Of a stretch of DNA of 64,000 nt, positions 56,857 through 64,000 are shown piece by piece. This stretch comes from Mytilus edulis (Eukaryota > Mollusca > Bivalvia > Mytilida > Mytilidae). Made by a program: the position numbers and the translations under genes. Position 1 is the first letter of the stretch. Each line of letters begins with the position of its first letter. The stretch is from assembly GCF_963676685.1 (NCBI RefSeq), contig NC_092357.1, positions 20,295,647 through 20,359,646 on the forward strand. Direction: 5' to 3'. The notes below the pieces were generated by a model that had not been told where the DNA came from, searched no databases, and was given only the letters and a program-made list of their open reading frames with translations.

Positions 56857-58135
56857 AACCCTCATCATATGTCACAGAACAGAAATGAGATACGGATAGA
56901 TCCACAGCAGTTGAGACAGCAAGAACCTGTCCTCCACAACTATAAGTACTACGAGAGAAGGAATCATACAAAATCATAATGACCAACTGAGGGATGATAA
57001 AACAAACTGCTACCCCTTAATGAAACGTCTTCTTATAACGCTTCATATGAGTAGAGCAAGGAATCATCTCAAATAAGAAATGAAAGGCTAAATGATCAGG
57101 AAAAAGGAAAAGAGAAGCAAAATAGTACACAAACAGAGGAGAAAAATATAAGAGAAGTAAACAGAAAGCCCATATCGAATAGGAAAATTCATAAAAACAA
57201 CACGACGACTCAGAAAGATAAGCATTTAAACATGAATACAAAGGAGTACCATTTTTGTCTCAACAGCCTAAGAGGATGGCCCCCGGAAGTAACCCACCAA
57301 AAAACAACAGACAAAGAACATGTGATAAAAACATCAACATTAAATCATGTAATATTGAAGGACTAAAGACCAATATTGCATACCTCCACACGTTAGATCT
57401 TCCGAAAACAATATTATGTCTACAGGAACATTTTTTATGGGACTTTCAAAAGAAGGAAATAAAGATACTACTTCCAAAAATGGATGATCATACAAGGTGT
57501 TACGATACAAGCGACCCATTGGATAGCTTTAAATTGCCAAAAGGAAGAGGAGGGTATCGGTTCTGTGGCCCTCTCAATGGTCAAGCAGAATCAAGAAAAT
57601 GAAGGACGGAAATGAAAGGATAATAGCAATCCTAGAAGATTATATCAGCAACTAAGGATATATATATGCCTTATCAATTCGTATATACCAACACATAATT
57701 CTGACTCTCTTTCAGAACATACAGAATGCTTGGAAATTATATATGATATAATACAGAAATACGAAAATACGCACAAAATTGTACTAGCTGGAAATTTAAA
57801 TGGAACACTACAAACATCAAGATCTAACAAACATGACAAAATACTCAGGAATTTTGCCAAGAACATGAATCTGAAAACTGGAGTAGAATAAGTAAACACT
57901 CACACATTCTTCCATCATGCAGGCAACTCCACATTCCAAATCGATTACATACTGGTTAGAGATGCAAATTTGGTAGAGGACTATCAAATAGAGGAAACAT
58001 CTTGTGCAAACACCTCGGCACACACAAATTGTTAAAATGGAAATAGCCTTTCAACTGACAAAAATCAGAAAATCAAACCAACAGAACAATAAAGCAAAGT
58101 ACAAAATGCAATGGGAGCAAATTGACAAAAAGGTA
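56857..58135 (+). pseudogene. LINE 5' region with a broken AP-endonuclease domain
   Basis: A frame at about 57,255-57,602 reads NIKSCNIEGLKTNIAYLHTL, then PKTILCLQEHFLW. After a frameshift come NSDSLSEHTECLEIIYDII, KIVLAGNLNGT and FQIDYIL. These are the N..G, LQE..L, D/N.N and QIDYI landmarks of the apurinic-endonuclease domain of non-LTR retrotransposons. The catalytic GDLN-type motif reads GNLN. Stops at 57,601 and about 57,890 kill the copy. It ends abruptly where the palindromic repeat array starts, so that array may have inserted into it. Confidence 0.7.
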
Positions 58136-58137
58136 TG

Positions 58138-58565
58138 ACGCGGAATAAGGGTCATAAACATCGAATTTAGCATATGCTTAAAGCATTTTAGCATATGCTA
58201 TATTATAATTTAGCATATGCTAAAATGATTTTAGCATAAGCTAAATACATTTTAGCTTAAACTAAGTTCATTTTAGCATAAGCTGAATTCATTTTAGCAT
58301 AAGCTAAAATCAATTTAGCATATGCTGAATTGTTAAGCTTATACATAAATGTTGGCGCGGAATTAAGGTCATAATTTTTAAGATTCAAGTTTATTTTAGC
58401 ATTAACTTAATGAATTAAGCTTATGCTAAAATGATTTTAGCTTATGCTTAAATGAATTTAGCTTATGCTAAAATGATTTTAGCTTATGCTTAAATGAATT
58501 TAGCTTATGCTAAAATGATTTTAGCTTATGCAAAAATGAATTCAGCTTATGCTTAATTAATTGTT
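58138..58565. repeat. Array of palindromic TAGCATATGCTA / TAGCTTATGCTA units
   Basis: About 15 copies of TTTAGCATATGCTAAA or TTTAGCTTATGCTAAAAT, each self-complementary, spaced roughly 20-24 bases apart. Two sub-blocks each begin with GCGGAATAAGGGTCATA or GCGGAATTAAGGTCATA (58,140 and 58,357). Non-coding. Confidence 0.85.
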
Positions 58566-59919
58566 TTATCCAATCAAAATCTCGTTTTCTTAACTACTTT
58601 TATACTTTACTCTGGTATAAATAAATAACCACTTTCTCAAATTAATAAATGTTTTTCTAAATGTAAATACATATATAAAAAGTGGGGACTACAGCCCTCT
58701 GTCATCCCACTTAATCAGTCTTTGCTACCAATTAAGCCGATCTTGTATAAAAATTTAGGTCTCACATGTTGGAAAATTTATTTCAAATTCTTGAAACGTG
58801 TTTGTTGTTTAAATAAAATTATATGTGTAATTGTGTATACATTGTATTCTACCTTTTAACCCTTAACGGTGCTATAGATATACAATGTGCACATTTGTTG
58901 TTGATTGCATGAATGCAAACTTCACTACTGTGTGGTGTTAAAAGGTCGAATACAATGTATACATTAAAATCGATGACAAGTTGAGATTAGAACAAATGAT
59001 GTTTTTCAATCTTGTTCAATAGATTTAGCACTATCAGAAATACAGGTCAATTTTTATTTGCAGCACAATCCTATTTGTAGCTTTTGGAGTATTTCTGTTT
59101 TTGATAGTTCTTAACTTTTGCCAATCCTTTTTACCTGTAACAGAACGGAACAGTGCCAAACCTCCGGGGACCTCGACCCACCCCACCGGGTTTCGACCAT
59201 CTGTATATTAATTTCAGATTTTAGAAATAACAATGTAGCAAAATCAAGTAAAACATAGTGACTAAAGAAAATTTACAAAAATAACATTTAAAAAATTATG
59301 CAAAATTGAAATCATAAAGCAACCATTTGATTTTCTGAGGGGGAGCTATGGATGTTTTGATAAGTTTGATTTCACCCTCAGCTGCCACTATATGTAATGC
59401 TAAAATTGAAAGAAAAAATTGCTTTTGACTTGTCCGGAAACAAAATCAATTAGCAAGAATTTCTCCCCCTGATTCAAACACTGATCAACTTATTTGTTTA
59501 AAAACAGTACACAAAGTCGAAGTGCTTAAAAAAAGGTCAAGCACAGTCACTTTTTTCAGAAAAAAATATAACTGATACCTTAATCTACTGTATAGAGATC
59601 TTATTTTCTAACACAAGTGCCTGTGAGGCCAAGTAAATTTTCAACTTAATTGCATAAGTAGTTTTAGATTGAGTTATTCTGTTTTCAATTTTTGCATTCC
59701 CCCTTTTTAGCGATATATTGGGGGAGGGGATAAATCGAGTCGAATTCGATTAAATGTACATTTTTTTGTAGGTGTGACCGAGGCATTAGACAGTGACTGG
59801 ATTTCCTATGAATTCAGCTTATGCTTAATTAATTATGTTATCCAATCAAAATCCTTCTTAACTACTTTTATACTTATCTCTGGTATAAATAAATAACCAA
59901 TTTTCTCAAATTAATAAAG
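58538..59919. repeat. 110-bp direct repeats 1,272 bp apart
   Basis: GAATTCAGCTTATGCTTAAT through TCAAATTAATAAA occurs at 58,538-58,649 and 59,810-59,919 with small indels. Between them lie a 129-bp foldback and unassigned sequence (for example the CCCCACCGGGTTTCGACC patch at 59,185). No coding content, so an LTR element is not supported. Confidence 0.75.
58834..58962. repeat. 129-bp foldback
   Basis: GTATACATTGTATTCTACC plus TTTTAAC (58,834-58,860) pairs with GTTAAAAGGTCGAATACAAT plus GTATAC (58,936-58,962). Confidence 0.8.
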
Positions 59920-61332
59920 TTCTCAGTTGCGGATCCAGAGAGGGGCGTAGAGGGCATCTCCCCTTTGTTTGGACTTTTTTTTTTATTATTATTAAATGAT
60001 AAATCAGACTTAACTTCGGGAACTTTGCCATTTCCCGTGTACTCTATTTTTTTTTTTTTTTGGACAATAAAGATATTTTTCGCTGGAATTTACTGATTGT
60101 TAAAGTCATGTGATTCGCTACGGTGATGTTGACCAGTGCGTCGAACAAACGTCACTCAGTCATTTTAAAATTCAAATAACAGTAATACATTGCTTAGTCT
60201 GGAGATGACAATCAGAACACCTTCAAAGCGAAAAAGGATTGAGAAAGAACGTGTTAACTTCTATTTCACTATTCCACGGCCAAACAGAAAGTAATACTCT
60301 ATAGAAAAAAAGGTTCCATAGAAATATTATTTACCTACGAAAACATGTTTAACCCCAAACGCCCAGCCTATTTTAAAATTACATAGCCCAATAATGAGCC
60401 AAAGTCTGTATAAGCTCTAGATAGATTTAAAGTCTAAGGTACGAACCATTTGAATTGAGGAGGCAGTATTAGATATTTGAGAGAAAACAAATGACTCTGA
60501 TTTTTGCCTTAAACAAGTTCTGTCCGGAAGTTGACTGAAAACAATAGTTTTGTCCACTTTTTTTGCTATTAGAAACACAAATTTCCAACGGAATTATTTA
60601 GCATTAAATGAACATGATGAATAAATACGGGCGTATTTTTTTATTTATTTTTTTTTTTTTTGTGGCCGGGGTTTGCATGTCTGACCGGAATGTCTGTTTC
60701 GCCGAACTGATGTGTTGAATACTTTTTCAAAACCATACTGCAAGCTGCCTGCTGTTTGTGGACTTTCTGTCTCCATTTGACGACCGTCATTCATAAATTC
60801 GTTGTCATAAGACTCATTCGTAGCCTTTGGTTGATTTGGAACTCCTCGCTTCCCTTAAATTTGTTGGGTGAAACAAATCAACCAAACATTGGAATAAAAA
60901 TTGCTTGATTGTTTTTCTTTGTCGGTCGTATTGTAAATTCCATCGAATAGCCAGGCGTATATCTTGTTTTCAACGAGAAAGCTGGGAGGTTATGATAACT
61001 TAACTTACAACATGTACAAACCGGCGAAAATTCTACTTTTACTGAGAAGTCCCACATCAAAATTTATCAGTACATAGCTTTGAATCCATACTATCATTTT
61101 ATGAAAGACAATTAATATGGAGAATACAGGATCGAAAATGTCCAACCCTTACACTTTACAACAACTAGAAAATAAACATGCCCCACGACAGGAACCGTTT
61201 AAAAATTGCATGTTACACTTAATTTATGTTTTTTAGCCCCAAAAAGGTCCCAAAATGTTTTTTCTCGCTCCGCTCGCCGATCTTTTAAAACTTCGGCCCC
61301 TTTTCCAAAATCCGGGATCCGCCCCTGGTTCT
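59919..61332. mobile_element. 1.4-kb CAG-ended element with GTTCT target duplication
   Basis: GTTCT at 59,919-59,923 and 61,328-61,332 flanks CAGTTGCGGATCCAG at the left and GGGATCCGCCCCTG at the right (inverted with few mismatches). These ends belong to a repeat class common in mussels and resemble hAT termini. The interior, about 1.4 kb, has no convincing transposase; a frame at 60,878-61,060 on the - strand is unrecognised. Confidence 0.8.
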
Positions 61333-61364
61333 ATTTTTCACAACACATGTACATCTATATATAT

Positions 61365-61550
61365 GTAGGACTCAAATCTATGGTGGGTTCCAAATCTATG
61401 GCAGATTCCTAATCTATGGTAAATGTGACGTCATGTCATCCCAAATCTATGGCAGACTTTTTACAATTCTAATGTATGGCAAGTTTTGTAATTTCCTAAT
61501 CTATTGCGTTTTTTGTTGTTTCCAAATCTATGGCCGATTTTGTGCAAATG
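61365..61550. repeat. Degenerate AATCTATGG tandem array
   Basis: CAAATCTATGGCAGATT-like units of 20-45 bases occur about seven times between 61,374 and 61,540. Confidence 0.75.
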
Positions 61551-63564
61551 TAGAACAAGGCAGTACATATACGATCACTAACTTGTCTTAAATAAGTTGA
61601 CATGCACGACAACGGGATCATGTCTAAATCATTTGTGAAATAAAAATTCCATAATGGTCAACCAAATCGTGATGTCAAACATAAAAAAGTGTAAAAGTGA
61701 TATACCATAATACCGAAATTAGGATTAAAATGATCTGGAAAAATAAGCATTTCTTAATCTGTGCATTGTACCAGTTTAATCCATTAATTGAAACAACTAG
61801 AAAAAAAAGTCCATTAACAAACAAGAAAGCAGTTTTTATTAAAAAAAAATTAAACAGTTTGACTTTTCACATAATATTTATTTTAGCGTTAATCAATCTT
61901 TTTTAATTGGTGACGATTTGAGTCATCTTGGTGGTATCCTATAATTTCATTTTCTCACTTTAAATACTTTGCTAGCCGTAGACGCTAAAATATTTTAACT
62001 ATAACTCTATTCTCAAAATATCCACTACTAAAACAGCTGTGCCTTTCTTCATCGCGGGATTCGGACTGTATATCAAATAATTATTACCAGTCCTATAGAT
62101 AAAAGATCACATATTTCTTTAAATTATCGGGAAATTGTTTAGAGGAAAAATTTTAAACACAGGACTTACTGAAGTCGGCGACGACTTATATATGGCGTTA
62201 TTTTAATGTGACGTTATATTTTACTCTTTTTCCCGGAAAATTACGTAATTCGACCAAAGTAATTCTAATCTCATTTTAATTGTTTAACACTTTGAAATCG
62301 TTTGCAACATTTATTAGCGTGGTCGAGGCCTGTGGCCACATCGAAAAATAAACTTTTGCAAACAAGCAAATCCGGATTCGACACTGTTATTTCCGATGTA
62401 CGATAGATTTTGTGGCGAAGTGTCTAATGAATCTACCACGAACTTATATTAAAATAGAAACAATTTTTATAGTTCATCTTCTTTTTATAATATTTTGAAT
62501 ACATTCTATCATATTTCGTTTTTTTTTGTGTGTGTATTGGAATTACATTGCGCATGTTTGTTGCACTAATAAAGAATTATTATTATTATTATTATTACTT
62601 ACCAACAGAAATATGGATGAAGGCAGTTTTGCCGGACGGTGACATATTCGGTAATTTTTGTTTTCTCTGACATATACTGTAGACCATTATGTGAATCTTT
62701 TCTTGCAACTGAAACATGCTTTTCTTGGAGATTACATATTGAGGTAAGTCAAAATTAATTTACAGATTTAAATAACAAACAAAATTGGAATAACAAGTTC
62801 CGTAGCTTCGTCAACTGCCGACGGATTTTTTTCCCCCAGTTACAACGTGTTTTTTTTTTATTGAAACACAGGACAAATTACCGAATCCATAATTGGTAAA
62901 TTACGGTAATGCCCAACAAACAAATTTAAACAGTTAGGAAAAAATGAAACAAAGAGGTGAATGATTGAAGTAGTTCTGTTCGTCGTAAGAAATACGAATG
63001 GCAAAATGTAAGTTAAATAATAAAATGTTTATTTAATGAAATATCGAAGGAAAATTTGTATGATATATTCCTCGAGTTATTTCCTACTGAAGAACTTTAG
63101 CAAGGTGCCACTTTATAGTCCGTACTCAGTTTTAAAAAGCTTAATTACCCTTTAAATAAAACAGTCAGCTTTCTATAACACATAAGTGCCATATTACGCT
63201 AGCTTATATATGTCATGATAGAGTCATTTTTGGCATCGATTTTCAGAATTTGGCATTTTTACATGAATAAGTATCTAACAGATATGGAAAATGCAGTTTA
63301 AAGCATTTCATTGTATGTGTTTTACATAACTTTACATCAATTATTCCATTTTTTTACAAGCTTTTTAGCACGCCAAGTAGTTTGTCTTCTAAGTATGATC
63401 AGCAGTCTTATATAGAAATATAAACTTTCATAAGAAAAATTTACCCTTTCAAGACCCAGTTTAACATCTTCATTTAAAGTTATCATCTCTTATGAAAACT
63501 GAGTTTATGGGGATGAATAAAACGATTACGTTTGTTCGTCAGTTTGCACGGTTAATATATATTA
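61551..63564. other. Non-coding stretch with an ATT microsatellite
   Basis: An ATT run lies at 62,571-62,597. A fragment resembling TAATGGTCAACCAACTCGTGA (a mussel repeat also at 33,410) is at 61,652. No gene supported. Confidence 0.5.
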
Positions 63565-63990
63565 AAAAAGTGGTATGCTTGCCAATGAAACAACTTTCCA
63601 CAAGAGACAAAATGACATCAAAGAAATTAGCAACTAAACGGCCACAGTACGGCTTTCAACAATGAGCAAAGCCCTTACCGCATAGTCAGCTATAGAAGGC
63701 CCTGAAATGATTAAACGTAAAACATTCCTAATTTATGTACAAACAAACGATCGAAAAACTAACATGTATATAACACATTAACAAACGACAACCACTGAAA
63801 TAAAGGCTCCTCCTGACTTGGGACAGCCACATATATACAGAATGTGCGGCGGGTTTAAACATGTTAGCGGGATACCAACCCTTCCTTTGACCTGGGACAG
63901 TGGCGTAACAGAACAACATAAGAGCATCTGGCGTACTAAATCATAATCCTGGTACCTTTGATAACTACTTGACCAAAATTAATTCTGGTT
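63565..63990 (-). repeat. Mussel interspersed repeat and hammerhead-linked arm
   Basis: Reverse orientation copy: GTGGTATGCTTGCCAATGAA, CGGCTTTCAACAATGAGCAA, CCGCATAGTCAGCTATAGA and TGACTTGGGACAGCC, followed by CATCTGGCGTACTAAATCAT and AATCCTGGTACCTTTGATAA. This last part matches, as I recall, the downstream arm of mussel repeats that carry a hammerhead core. Confidence 0.7.
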
Positions 63991-64000
63991 AAGGTACAAA

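Noticed and set aside
58538-59919. Direct repeats as LTRs
   Set aside because: Interior has no gag/pol-like coding sequence and no TG..CA ends.

Overview
The window looks like nuclear DNA from a bivalve mollusc, most likely a marine mussel (Mytilus type). It is AT-rich, almost entirely non-coding, and full of spliced genes with canonical GT..AG junctions. It carries interspersed repeats I associate with bivalves and mussels: the AGCTCACCTGGCC element, the CTCATTGGCAATCATACCAC repeat and the TTTATACGACCGCA element. The species call is from memory of these repeats, not from a search.

Positions 1-31,000 hold no gene I can support. They are a mosaic of minisatellites, foldback elements and MITEs, two large element families each present more than once, LINE reverse-transcriptase relics (17.5 kb, 23.3 kb) and a decayed hAT element (24.13-25.46 kb).

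Positions 31,000-55,300 are the coding part. A four-exon gene on the + strand (31,465-40,360) encodes an intact, roughly 1,036-residue DUF6589 protein. Facing it is a four-exon RecQ-family helicase gene on the - strand (55,269-43,033). It has every helicase motif, but also one frame break, one apparent stop and a motif VI substitution. A complete 6.4-kb DNA transposon (48,096-54,477) lies inside the first RecQ intron. It has matching terminal inverted repeats and sits in an older mussel repeat that reads through on both sides. It carries two convergent genes: an intact THAP-domain DDE transposase (+, 48,187-50,192) and a SAP/SWIM/YqaJ/PHD nuclease gene (-, 54,369-50,922) with two single-base frame breaks, both in homopolymer runs. 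The DUF6589-RecQ pair may itself be a larger transposon related to the helicase-bearing Academ group, but I found no outer inverted repeats.

Positions 55,300-64,000 hold a 714-bp foldback element flanked by TTAA, a 200-bp tandem duplication, a LINE endonuclease relic, an array of palindromic TAGCATATGCTA-type units, a 1.4-kb element with 5-bp target duplications, and mussel repeats at the right edge.

Two structural themes recur. Four foldback or MITE elements are bounded by TTAA and begin GGT. Three elements begin CAG and carry perfect 5-bp target-site duplications (ATATC, TAGAA, GTTCT).
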